From: a bacterium
GTDB taxonomy: Bacteria; Ratteibacteria; UBA8468
Reading direction: 5' to 3'
Length of the DNA: 7,027 bases
NCBI GenBank assembly: GCA_030672255.1
Contig: DAOVGU010000161.1
Coordinates: forward strand, 1-7,027
Below the pieces are notes generated by a model that searched no databases, was not told the origin of the DNA, and saw nothing but the letters and a program-made list of their open reading frames with translations. Every line of letters begins with the position of its first letter. Position 1 is the first letter of the stretch. Below are positions 1 to 5,549 of the stretch, piece by piece. The position numbers and the translations under genes are program-made.

Positions 1-653
1 TTCCCATTCGCGGTGGTGGCTCAGAGCCCTTCTTGACCTATAAGAATTTGCGGGGGCAGGAGCAGGCATTTATGGATTTAATCCTTAACCCGGAGATGGT
101 TCATTATTGTCTGGATAAACTCTTTAATCTCTGTTATGAGAATACCCGACGTATCTATGAAGCAATTCCCGAGAAAGTAATGATTACCTATGTCGCGGAG
201 GATTTGGGCTCCCAGGAGAGTCTGATGTATTCACCGCAGCAGATTCACGATTTTTTCATTCCCCGGATGAAAAGGATGATGGATTTGGCCCATAGTGCTG
301 GCGCTTTTGTCTTCCATCACAGCGATGGAGCGGTCAGAAAAATTATTCCGGATATGATTACCGCCGGCATCGATGTCTTAAACCCCATTCAATGGAGATG
401 TAAAGGAATGGAAAGGGAGGGACTAAAAAAAGATTTTGGCGATAAATTAATCTTTCATGGAGGGGTAGATAATCAGCGTACTCTTCCTTTTGGCTCGGTA
501 GAGGAGGTAAAAAAGGAGGTGATTGAGAATATTCGCATTTTGGGAAAGGATGGTGGCTATATTTTAGCTCCCTGCCATAATATCCAGGCGGTCAGCCCCC
601 CAGAGAATATCGTTGCGCTCTATGAAACCGGCTATGAGTATGGCTGGGTCTAA
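1..653 (+). CDS. URO-D / cobamide-methyltransferase family protein, 5'-truncated by window edge
   Basis: The reading frame is open from base 3 to a TAA at 651-653, so the TTG at 33 is only an internal codon and the true start lies outside the window; about 216 residues are visible. The pattern is that of the C-terminal half of the uroporphyrinogen decarboxylase (URO-D) superfamily, which includes HemE and the MtaA/MtbA-type methylcobamide:CoM methyltransferases. Landmarks in order are RGGGSEPF at the left edge, HHSDG (bases 315-329), the barrel-strand motif GIDVLNPIQ, FHGGVDNQ, and GGYILAPCHNIQ with its Cys at 573-575, followed by PPENI. In the methyltransferases zinc is bound by His-x-Cys plus a later Cys; here the first motif reads His-Ser-Asp and the later Cys is kept. 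This is probably not HemE; a methyl transfer or related corrinoid role is inferred only. The gene converges on the next one with a 49-base gap. Confidence 0.85.
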   Translation, partial: PIRGGGSEPFLTYKNLRGQEQAFMDLILNPEMVHYCLDKLFNLCYENTRRIYEAIPEKVMITYVAEDLGSQESLMYSPQQIHDFFIPRMKRMMDLAHSAGAFVFHHSDGAVRKIIPDMITAGIDVLNPIQWRCKGMEREGLKKDFGDKLIFHGGVDNQRTLPFGSVEEVKKEVIENIRILGKDGGYILAPCHNIQAVSPPENIVALYETGYEYGWV

Positions 654-691
654 GTGGTTGCTTCAGCAAGGGTAAGGATATTTTATTGCGT

Positions 692-699
692 ACCTCCTT
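692..699 (-). promoter_or_regulatory. Orphan perfect Shine-Dalgarno sequence
   Basis: On the minus strand AAGGAGGT lies 3 bases beyond the TGA of the NicX-like gene. This is a full match to the anti-SD of 16S rRNA, but no ATG, GTG or TTG follows at a usable distance, and the DNA beyond runs into the convergent URO-D gene. It looks like the ribosome binding site of a further operon gene that has been lost, or it is a chance match. Confidence 0.4.
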
Positions 700-702
700 A
701 TC

Positions 703-1689
703 TCATCTTTTGCAATTCAAGCAAAACTCCCCTTCTTTTAAGACTGTTTTCCCATCAAGCTCTATGGTGCTCTTACTCATCGTTGCATCCAGGTGTATGG
801 GTGCTTTTACCTCCCCTCCAGGCAGTTTTGCATTATCCCCCAGACTGATATGCACCCAGCCATAGATCCTTTCACTCTCTGCGGTGGAACTTCTTTCAGA
901 TAGAGTAGCTGCTCTGTTAGTTCCTACGCCCCACTCTGCAGGACAGTTATAGACATTAGGGTCATTAAGTTCTATAAGCAGTTGACGTAATCTCTCCGCC
1001 TCAGCACCACCCTCAATAGAAATAACTTTTCCTTCCTCTATGGTAAAAGTAACCGGGGAGCTCAATTTTCCAATTTCGGTGATAGCACCATCGATAACCG
1101 CTACTCCCTTTGCAGAGCCAAGCTTTGGCACAACAACATTAACCCCAGCGGGAAGAAGGTCAAAATCACCCTTCCCTTTGCATAACCCATCATAAACAAG
1201 CGGCTTAGCTCCCTGCTTCATAACCAGATCGGTACCGGCAGATGTCTTAATATGAACTGTTTTTGCCTCTGATATCTCCTGCGAAATATCATTGATCAGG
1301 GTAGCTAACTCATCCAGGTTGACATTAATTGCCCTTAAGAAACTATCCTCCGTCTGGGATGGCATCACGATTATCCTTGTGCCTAACTTCTGGGCCTCCT
1401 TGCGGGCTAACGTATGAAACATACTGGCTGATGTATAGCAGAGTGCTACATCCACCGCCTTCATCGCCTCAGTTACAGCTCCTGGAGGTTCCTGAGTAGT
1501 TCTTTGCCTTGGGGAGAAGACCATCAGCATTGCCTCGGCTCCTCTGGAACCAGCAGTTGCTGCCAATGCCCTACCTATCTCCTCTGGCTGGAGGTTATCT
1601 GTAACGACGAGAAACTCCTCTCCCGATTTAATACTCAGAGATTTCTCCACCACAATATTGGCCGCTTTGTATAACTCTACACTTTTCAT
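703..1689 (-). CDS. M29 aminopeptidase / NicX-like metalloprotein
   Basis: A 328-residue protein related to the thermophilic aminopeptidase family M29 (AmpS/AmpT/PepS) and to 2,5-dihydroxypyridine dioxygenase NicX, which shares that fold. The C-terminal half carries the recognisable metal site: E252 in AEWGVGTN, H280 in WVHISLG, and H299/D301 in PIHLD, with spacings like those I recall for M29. The segment that in M29 reads about PTGEVFTAP with a metal-binding Glu is here PAGVNVVVP (residues 180-188), so that Glu is replaced by Val183. This argues against a normal dinuclear peptidase and fits a mononuclear, NicX-like centre, but the reaction is unknown. The N-terminal part is an alpha/beta domain, there is no signal peptide, and the C-terminus ends CLNCKR. 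The ATG overlaps the TGA of the upstream gene by 4 bases (ATGA), and a GGGAGG lies about 10 bases before it, so translation is probably coupled. It is the last gene of the operon. Confidence 0.8.
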   Translation of the reverse strand: MKSVELYKAANIVVEKSLSIKSGEEFLVVTDNLQPEEIGRALAATAGSRGAEAMLMVFSPRQRTTQEPPGAVTEAMKAVDVALCYTSASMFHTLARKEAQKLGTRIIVMPSQTEDSFLRAINVNLDELATLINDISQEISEAKTVHIKTSAGTDLVMKQGAKPLVYDGLCKGKGDFDLLPAGVNVVVPKLGSAKGVAVIDGAITEIGKLSSPVTFTIEEGKVISIEGGAEAERLRQLLIELNDPNVYNCPAEWGVGTNRAATLSERSSTAESERIYGWVHISLGDNAKLPGGEVKAPIHLDATMSKSTIELDGKTVLKEGEFCLNCKR

Positions 1690-2741
1690 AATCTATTGCC
1701 CTCCCAACCTAATTCCGTAGCTACGTTAATCATCCAGGTAATGTATTCAGCTGTTGTGTCTAATGCATTTCTGATCGAATCCTCCAAACAGGTATTGGGT
1801 GGTTGCAGGATCCATCCCTCCTTCTGCTGACAACTTAAGATAAACTCCATCACCGCCTGTGCCGTCTTCAGATATCGGCTATCTTTGGTCAACCTGTAAA
1901 GTATTGATGAACCCCAGCCAAGCTTGCCCACCGGTGGAGTGCAGGTAACATCAGGGTGGCAGGAAATCAGAAAATCGTAGTAGCGGATAGCTCCTTTTAA
2001 GAAGCGCTCTTCTCCAGTGAATTCATAAAGTTTGGCTAGCATACACATCGCCAATCCAACTTGCCAGTAGAACTGTGCCGGTTCCGGAGCGTTGATTACA
2101 TAGTACTTGGTTTCCTTCTTTGCGTATTCGGTTATATGACTCTCGCCAGGCATCCATCGGATATAGTACTTTCTCGGATCAGGCTGTGTCTCAATCATTC
2201 TAATGAGGAAATCTCCGGCCACAATAGCGCGCTTTATTTCACCTCCCAGCAAGCAGGCAAGGATTGAGATGGCGGTTGAGTTGGAATCTACGATGGATGA
2301 CTGGTTTCCAATAAGAGATCTAAATCCTCCGGTCTGGGAATCGCTGCAGGTAAGCATAAAATCAAGGATCTTGCGCGCCAGTTTGTAATAGCCTAAGGAA
2401 GATGCCGCCCACATCAACCACCCGTTCGGATAGAGATTGCAATACCGCACCGTATAACTGCCACCGGCTCGCTTCTCAGGCGAAGTGATAAAATCTCCCT
2501 CAGTGGTCATAAATCTTCTCACCACATAAGAGAGAGCGCGCACACTTGCCAGTGTTTCCCCATTAGCAGAAAGCCCTCTAGGACCTTTATAATAACAGCA
2601 GACATCATCTGTGTCCGGATATATTCCATCAGCATTCATTCCCTTAAGGCTCTGATAGATTCCTTCTGAGGTTTGCCTGGCCGCCAGCCAGGATGCACCT
2701 AACCTACCCTTCTCAATCAGATATTTACTTTTAATCCTCAT
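1686..2741 (-). CDS. Alpha/alpha-toroid-like protein of unknown function
   Basis: A 351-residue protein without signal peptide or membrane segment, so probably cytoplasmic. I do not recognise a named family. It consists of repeated amphipathic helix pairs with aromatic- and Gly-rich turns, for example YKLARKILDFMLTC followed by QTGGF (119-140), ERFLKGAIRYYDFLISC (245-261) and SRYLKTAQAVMEFILSC (288-304). That layout recalls alpha/alpha toroids such as prenyltransferase/terpene-cyclase-like proteins and (alpha/alpha)6 carbohydrate enzymes. Possible active-site residues are the acidic cluster DTDDVCCYY (43-51), EKRAGGSY (89-96) and WMPGESH (196-202), but this is inference. The ATG has a strong SD, AAGGAGGG, ending 7 bases before it; this SD overlaps the TAA of the upstream regulator gene, and the gap between the genes is only 13 bases. 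The 4-base overlap with the downstream NicX-like gene suggests that the two products work together. Confidence 0.75.
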   Translation of the reverse strand: MRIKSKYLIEKGRLGASWLAARQTSEGIYQSLKGMNADGIYPDTDDVCCYYKGPRGLSANGETLASVRALSYVVRRFMTTEGDFITSPEKRAGGSYTVRYCNLYPNGWLMWAASSLGYYKLARKILDFMLTCSDSQTGGFRSLIGNQSSIVDSNSTAISILACLLGGEIKRAIVAGDFLIRMIETQPDPRKYYIRWMPGESHITEYAKKETKYYVINAPEPAQFYWQVGLAMCMLAKLYEFTGEERFLKGAIRYYDFLISCHPDVTCTPPVGKLGWGSSILYRLTKDSRYLKTAQAVMEFILSCQQKEGWILQPPNTCLEDSIRNALDTTAEYITWMINVATELGWEGNRL

Positions 2742-2748
2742 AATTCTT

Positions 2749-2756
2749 CCCTCCTT
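2749..2756 (-). promoter_or_regulatory. Strong Shine-Dalgarno of the toroid-like gene
   Basis: AAGGAGGG on the minus strand, 7 bases before the ATG at 2741. It begins inside the TAA stop (2755-2757) of the regulator gene. It fixes the start of the toroid-like gene and implies efficient translation even though the gene is internal to the operon. Confidence 0.75.
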
Positions 2757-4209
2757 AGATTAATCTTATTGGCTTCAACCACTTCTCGTTACAGACCTTT
2801 GCACATTTATTTAGCTCCTTTTGAGGATGCACATTCTCTTCAAATAATACCTTCTGAATAGGACGTGCCAGTTCTCTTTTCACCAGATACCATCGCTGGA
2901 AATATGGCTCAGGTCTGGCAGAGCTCAAAGCCTTCTTCATAACATCCCACCATTCAGCAGGAATTTCCTTACAATGCTCGGATAGCTTCAGGTTCTTAAA
3001 GGGAGGCATGGTGATTCTGGGTATTCCTTTTTCACTCTCTTTTTCCCACCTTTTAATGATGCTCTCGGGGCTGAGCCAGGATTTGAGCCTCCTCCAGGCT
3101 CTCTCCATCTGCCTCTGATGAAAGAATGGATTTATGATGTAACAGGTACTCACAAATTCACTGAGATTGTTCTCGGTTCCAGCAGGCAATAATCCCATCC
3201 CAATCTGCTCTTTGGTTATGAGTCCTGCATTTATCCATCTATTTATTTGGGTCGGAGCCGAATCTAACATAGCGATGCGGCCCTCCACAAAATCCCTCTG
3301 GAGACTTTTCAAGTCCTTCATAAGATCTGGCTGGATTACCTTATATTTCCAGCGAAGGTCCTGGATAAGTTTTAGAGCTTTAACCCCTTTCTCATCATTA
3401 AAGGCTACCTTTAAATATCTGTTTTCCTCCTTTTTAACTATCTTACCTCCAAAGGCGCGGAGAATACTCCTGAAATAACCTGTAACATATGGGGTTAAGC
3501 CGGAGAATCCATAACCAAATTGTCCTATCCTCGGCAAGGTTAACTTTTGAGCAACTTCTATCAATTCATCCCAGGTAGCCGGTGGTTTAGCATCTCCATT
3601 TTTATCTATTATACCGGCCTCCTCGAAGAGATCCTTTCTGTATAAGAGGAGTTTTATATCGGCGCACTCAGGAACGCCATAGTAGTGATTGCCCTTCACT
3701 ACCGGCTTCCATAATTGAGGATATATCCCATCCTTCTCTTCCCATTCATTAATGTATTCCGTAATATCAGCACAAGCTCCTTGATATATAAAATCCTGCA
3801 GATGTTGACTCCCTACGCGCATAAAGGTCAATGTGGGAGTGCCGGCTATATTTATGTCAAATGAGGGGTCAAATGTTCGATGAACATAGGTTCCGGGAAG
3901 GGCAACAATATTTGAGAGTTCAGGATTAACGGCGGGGTACCCATCCTCAAAATGGGTGTGAGTTTCAACTCTATCAGGCTTGCCTACAAAAGTGCCCTTT
4001 CCCTGAATGCGGTAGAGAAGGTTTTCCCTGGTAAGTTCGCTGATGGCTCTGTTTACGGTGAACCTACTCACCTGGTACCGGGAGGCAAGTTCTGGTTCGG
4101 AAGGGATTTTTTTGTCAGGTTGATATTCTTGGTTGATAATCTTTTTCCTTAAGATCTCTTTCAGTTGATAATATTTGGGCAGTAGACTCCTAATATCAAT
4201 CTTATCCAT
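2755..4209 (-). CDS. GntR-type winged helix fused to solute-binding-protein (family 1) sensor: transcription regulator
   Basis: A 484-residue protein counted from the ATG at 4209. Residues about 8-76 are a GntR winged helix-turn-helix: PKYYQLKEIL, IPSEPELASRYQVSRFTVNR, and the wing RIQGKGTFVG. Instead of the usual UTRA or FadR ligand domain, residues about 98-484 resemble a whole family-1 (MalE-like) extracellular solute-binding protein: ADITEYINEW, GVPECADIKLLLYRKDLFEEAGI split around 178-200, PPATWDELIEVAQKL (209-223) and FVEGRIAMLDSAPTQ (307-321). There is no signal peptide, lipobox or membrane segment, so this binding domain should work in the cytoplasm as the effector sensor, probably for a sugar or oligosaccharide-like ligand (inferred). 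The reading frame extends upstream to a TTG at 4230, but the promoter predicts a transcript starting near 4228, so the ATG at 4209 is the better start. It heads the operon with the two genes below it and probably regulates itself. Confidence 0.85.
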   Translation of the reverse strand: MDKIDIRSLLPKYYQLKEILRKKIINQEYQPDKKIPSEPELASRYQVSRFTVNRAISELTRENLLYRIQGKGTFVGKPDRVETHTHFEDGYPAVNPELSNIVALPGTYVHRTFDPSFDINIAGTPTLTFMRVGSQHLQDFIYQGACADITEYINEWEEKDGIYPQLWKPVVKGNHYYGVPECADIKLLLYRKDLFEEAGIIDKNGDAKPPATWDELIEVAQKLTLPRIGQFGYGFSGLTPYVTGYFRSILRAFGGKIVKKEENRYLKVAFNDEKGVKALKLIQDLRWKYKVIQPDLMKDLKSLQRDFVEGRIAMLDSAPTQINRWINAGLITKEQIGMGLLPAGTENNLSEFVSTCYIINPFFHQRQMERAWRRLKSWLSPESIIKRWEKESEKGIPRITMPPFKNLKLSEHCKEIPAEWWDVMKKALSSARPEPYFQRWYLVKRELARPIQKVLFEENVHPQKELNKCAKVCNEKWLKPIRLI

Positions 4210-4210
4210 T

Positions 4211-4252
4211 TCAATTTTATTATACCTCAATTTTATTATACCTCAATTTTAT
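4211..4252 (-). repeat. Tandem 16-bp repeat (2.6 copies) carrying duplicated -10 boxes
   Basis: The plus-strand unit TCAATTTTATTATACC occurs at 4211-4226 and 4227-4242, and its first 10 bases again at 4243-4252. Read on the minus strand, each full copy holds GGTATAAT, so TATAAT is present twice (4240-4235 and 4224-4219). The upstream copy is spaced ideally from TTGACA. The second has only a weak -35-like TTGAGG (4246-4241, 16-base spacer), and if used it would start transcripts about 3 bases before the ATG. Confidence 0.9.
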
Positions 4253-4263
4253 GAACTTGTCAA
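4235..4263 (-). promoter_or_regulatory. Consensus sigma70 promoter of the regulator-toroid-NicX-like operon
   Basis: On the minus strand TTGACA (4263-4258), a 17-base spacer, then TATAAT (4240-4235): a perfect consensus match. Transcription should start near 4228, giving a 5' leader of about 19 bases that begins with GAGGT, 14 bases before the ATG at 4209. A start this strong would normally need a repressor, which fits the palindromes on and beside the -35 box. Confidence 0.85.
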
Positions 4264-4278
4264 GTTGTCTGGACAACT
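4254..4278. promoter_or_regulatory. Candidate GntR operator: two overlapping palindromes on the -35 box
   Basis: Two perfect inverted repeats overlap. AACTTG-T-CAAGTT (4254-4266) covers the -35 TTGACA, and AGTTGTC-TG-GACAACT (4263-4278) lies just upstream. The core of the second, GTCTGGAC, fits the GT-N4-AC pattern of HutC/DasR-type GntR operators (compare GTCTAGAC). A bound regulator would block RNA polymerase. Binding by the encoded fusion protein is inferred from position and family. Confidence 0.65.
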
Positions 4279-4301
4279 GAGGAAAAAAATAAAATCAAAA
4301 A

Positions 4302-4538
4302 CTATTTTTTCTTCTTTAAAATTGTCCGAAAGGTTCCTTCATCAATACCTGCCTGCTGGAGCATCTTATAAAATAACCATTTAGGAATCGTTCTCTTATG
4401 GCGATGACTTACTCTCACTCTAAGAATATCTCCATTTTCTAATATTTTACGCCAGGTTTCATGTTTGCGGGAACGGAGCTTTTGGAAGTTTAAGCGGCTG
4501 AGAACCTTGCGAAACTGGTCAAAGCTGTAAACGGCCAT
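4302..4538 (-). CDS. hicA: HicA-family mRNA interferase toxin
   Basis: A 78-residue basic protein matching the HicA (YcfA-like) double-stranded-RNA-binding-fold toxins, which cut mRNA during translation. The fold order is visible: an N-terminal helix (SFDQFRKVLSRLNF), a basic strand with the probable catalytic His26 in RKHETW, strand ILRVRVSHRHKR, then the helix WLFYKMLQQAGIDEGTFRTIL that matches the usual ending of HicA. The common GSH around the catalytic His reads RKH here, so it is a divergent member. The gene lies downstream of hicB and overlaps it by 20 bases, so the antitoxin is made first and translation is probably coupled. It ends in four Lys codons and TAG. The stop is only about 24 bases from the operator of the next operon. 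Confidence 0.75.
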   Translation of the reverse strand: MAVYSFDQFRKVLSRLNFQKLRSRKHETWRKILENGDILRVRVSHRHKRTIPKWLFYKMLQQAGIDEGTFRTILKKKK

Positions 4539-4857
4539 ATCTCACTTCAATAAGATTCATTAATTCCCAGTCGTCTCTGCAGGAAGCAATATCCTTGATG
4601 TAAGGAAGATGGTGGGCTCTGTTTGGACTTTTGCTATAAAGGGAAATATCCTCCAAATACTCCCGAGCATAATCCTTTATTGCCTCAATTATGTCTTGAA
4701 CTGTCTCTGCCAAGGTATCCAACTCAGCCACTAAATCTAACTCTGGACAGAAAGCACAATATCTTTTGCCATCCTTAGCGATGAGAATAGTCAATTTCTT
4801 TTCCGAGACAGTTATGCGAGGCAATTTTTCTTTTTCTAAAAGGCTATTTAGTTTCAT
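4519..4857 (-). CDS. hicB: HicB-family antitoxin
   Basis: A 112-residue acidic partner of HicA. Residues about 22-70 form the partial RNase-H-like HicB domain: LTILIAKDGKRYCAFCPEL, then DLVAELDTLAETVQDIIEAI and DYAREYLED. The C-terminal stretch (LPYIKDI, CRDDWELMNL) does not look like the ribbon-helix-helix or Cro-type DNA-binding domain many HicB proteins carry, so autoregulation by this protein is doubtful. The start at ATG 4857 coincides with the predicted transcription start, which would make a leaderless mRNA. A GAGG sits 12 bases before the ATG but would be used only by read-through transcripts. TTG codons at residues 12 and 22 are alternative starts, the latter preceded by GGAAAAG. The type II HicAB assignment rests mainly on the pair organisation plus the HicB core. 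Confidence 0.7.
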   Translation of the reverse strand: MKLNSLLEKEKLPRITVSEKKLTILIAKDGKRYCAFCPELDLVAELDTLAETVQDIIEAIKDYAREYLEDISLYSKSPNRAHHLPYIKDIASCRDDWELMNLIEVRYGRLQL

Positions 4858-4863
4858 ATTACT

Positions 4864-4892
4864 ATTTTACCTCAGAGAATTTAAGGTGTCAA
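4864..4892 (-). promoter_or_regulatory. Sigma70 promoter of hicBA
   Basis: On the minus strand TTGACA (4892-4887), a 17-base spacer, then TAAAAT (4869-4864), in the gap between rpiB and hicB. Seven bases beyond the -10 is the A of the hicB ATG, so the mRNA would be leaderless or nearly so. Confidence 0.7.
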
Positions 4893-4913
4893 ACAGAAGA
4901 GGCCACATCTTTT

Positions 4914-5363
4914 TCAGATAAACCTCTCCTTCTCTATCCTTTTGATCTGGTTGATGCGGCGAGAATGCTTTCCTCGGGAGAATGGGGTCTCTAACCAAAG
5001 GGTAACAATCTCCCAGGCAAATTCAAAGGCAAGAATTCTACCGCCTAAAGTGAGAACATTGGCATCATTGTGGAGTCTGCTTAATCTTGCAGAAAAAAGG
5101 TCATTACAGCAGGCGGCTCTTACCCCTTTTATTTTATTGGCAACGATTGCCATCCCTAAACCGGTCCCGCAGAGAAGAATGCCCCTTTCTACCTCCTTTT
5201 TACCGACAGCTTCGGCTACTTTGAGGCCGTATTGGGGATAGTCGGTGCTCTTACTACTTTTGCTGCCGAAGTCAATTACATCATAGCCTTCCTTCCGCAA
5301 ATGCTTTTTCAACTCCTCCTTTAATCTATAACCGGCATGGTCGCTACCAATTCCTATTTTCAT
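4914..5363 (-). CDS. rpiB: Ribose-5-phosphate isomerase B (RpiB/LacAB family)
   Basis: A 149-residue protein of the usual RpiB length. It interconverts ribose 5-phosphate and ribulose 5-phosphate in the non-oxidative pentose phosphate pathway, in the cytoplasm. Motifs in order: GIGSDHAGY (4-12, with D8 and H9 for substrate binding), DYPQYG (41-46), the catalytic Cys65 in LLCGTGLGM, ARLSRLHNDANVLTLGGR (92-109) with His98 for ring opening, and GKHSRRI (131-137) near the C-terminus. The ATG at 5363 is chosen because AAGGAG ends 6 bases before it and the protein then begins MKIGIGSDHAG as in the family; a longer frame to 5405 only translates part of a repeat element. A related sugar isomerase (for example allose 6-phosphate) cannot be excluded. 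Its place after a Sua5/LMW-phosphatase gene recalls ywlC-ywlE-ywlF of Bacillus. Confidence 0.92.
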   Translation of the reverse strand: MKIGIGSDHAGYRLKEELKKHLRKEGYDVIDFGSKSSKSTDYPQYGLKVAEAVGKKEVERGILLCGTGLGMAIVANKIKGVRAACCNDLFSARLSRLHNDANVLTLGGRILAFEFAWEIVTLWLETPFSRGKHSRRINQIKRIEKERFI

Positions 5364-5398
5364 AATATTCTCCTTTTTAACCACAGATGACAGCATAA

Positions 5399-5441
5399 TT
5401 GTCATTCCCGCAATAGATTCCCGTTTACACGGGAATGACAG
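5399..5441. repeat. REP-like palindrome, copy 1
   Basis: TGTCATTCCCG (5400-5410) pairs with CGGGAATGACA (5430-5440). A competing inner stem is ATTCCCGT (5417-5424) with ACGGGAAT (5429-5436) and a 4-base loop. There is no T-tract for a classic terminator. This TGTCATTCCCG family is a common form of intergenic palindromic repeat in bacteria. Confidence 0.8.
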
Positions 5442-5447
5442 AATGTG

Positions 5448-5541
5448 TTGTCATTCCCGAAGTTGGCCTGCCCCTGCAGGTAGTAAGCAGGGGTAATCGG
5501 GAATCCATTTCTTTGGATTCCTGCTTTCGCAGGAATGACAG
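5448..5541. repeat. REP-like palindrome, copy 2, with nested hairpins
   Basis: It starts with the same TTGTCATTCCCG (5448-5459) as copy 1 and closes with GGAATGACA (5532-5540). Inside are CCCCTGC (5471-5477) with GCAGGGG (5487-5493), GGAATCC (5500-5506) with GGATTCC (5515-5521), and ATTCCTGC (5517-5524) with GCAGGAAT (5529-5536, loop TTTC). The last two stems exclude each other. Together with copy 1 it fills most of the 186-base gap between the fusion gene and rpiB. Confidence 0.8.
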
Positions 5542-5549
5542 GGGTGGTT

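Noticed and set aside
654..702. Bidirectional terminator between the convergent genes
   Set aside because: Only a 4-bp stem TTGC-TTCA-GCAA (658-669) is present, with no proper T-tract; too weak to call.
4210..4230. Seven-residue N-terminal extension of the GntR fusion starting at TTG 4230
   Set aside because: The consensus promoter places the transcript start near 4228, inside or after this TTG, and the extension translates the tandem repeat. ATG 4209 is preferred.
4279..4310. Terminator after hicA on the minus strand
   Set aside because: There is a T-rich run (4283-4289) but the only hairpin before it is a weak A/T stem; transcription may be limited here but a terminator is not supported.
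5364..5405. Longer rpiB start at 5405
   Set aside because: The extra residues translate the REP-like repeat edge; AAGGAG sits correctly for the ATG at 5363, which gives the normal RpiB N-terminus.
5399..5541. CRISPR-like or rho-independent terminator reading of the palindromes
   Set aside because: There are only two unequal elements without regular spacers, and no T-tract follows any of the stems on either strand.
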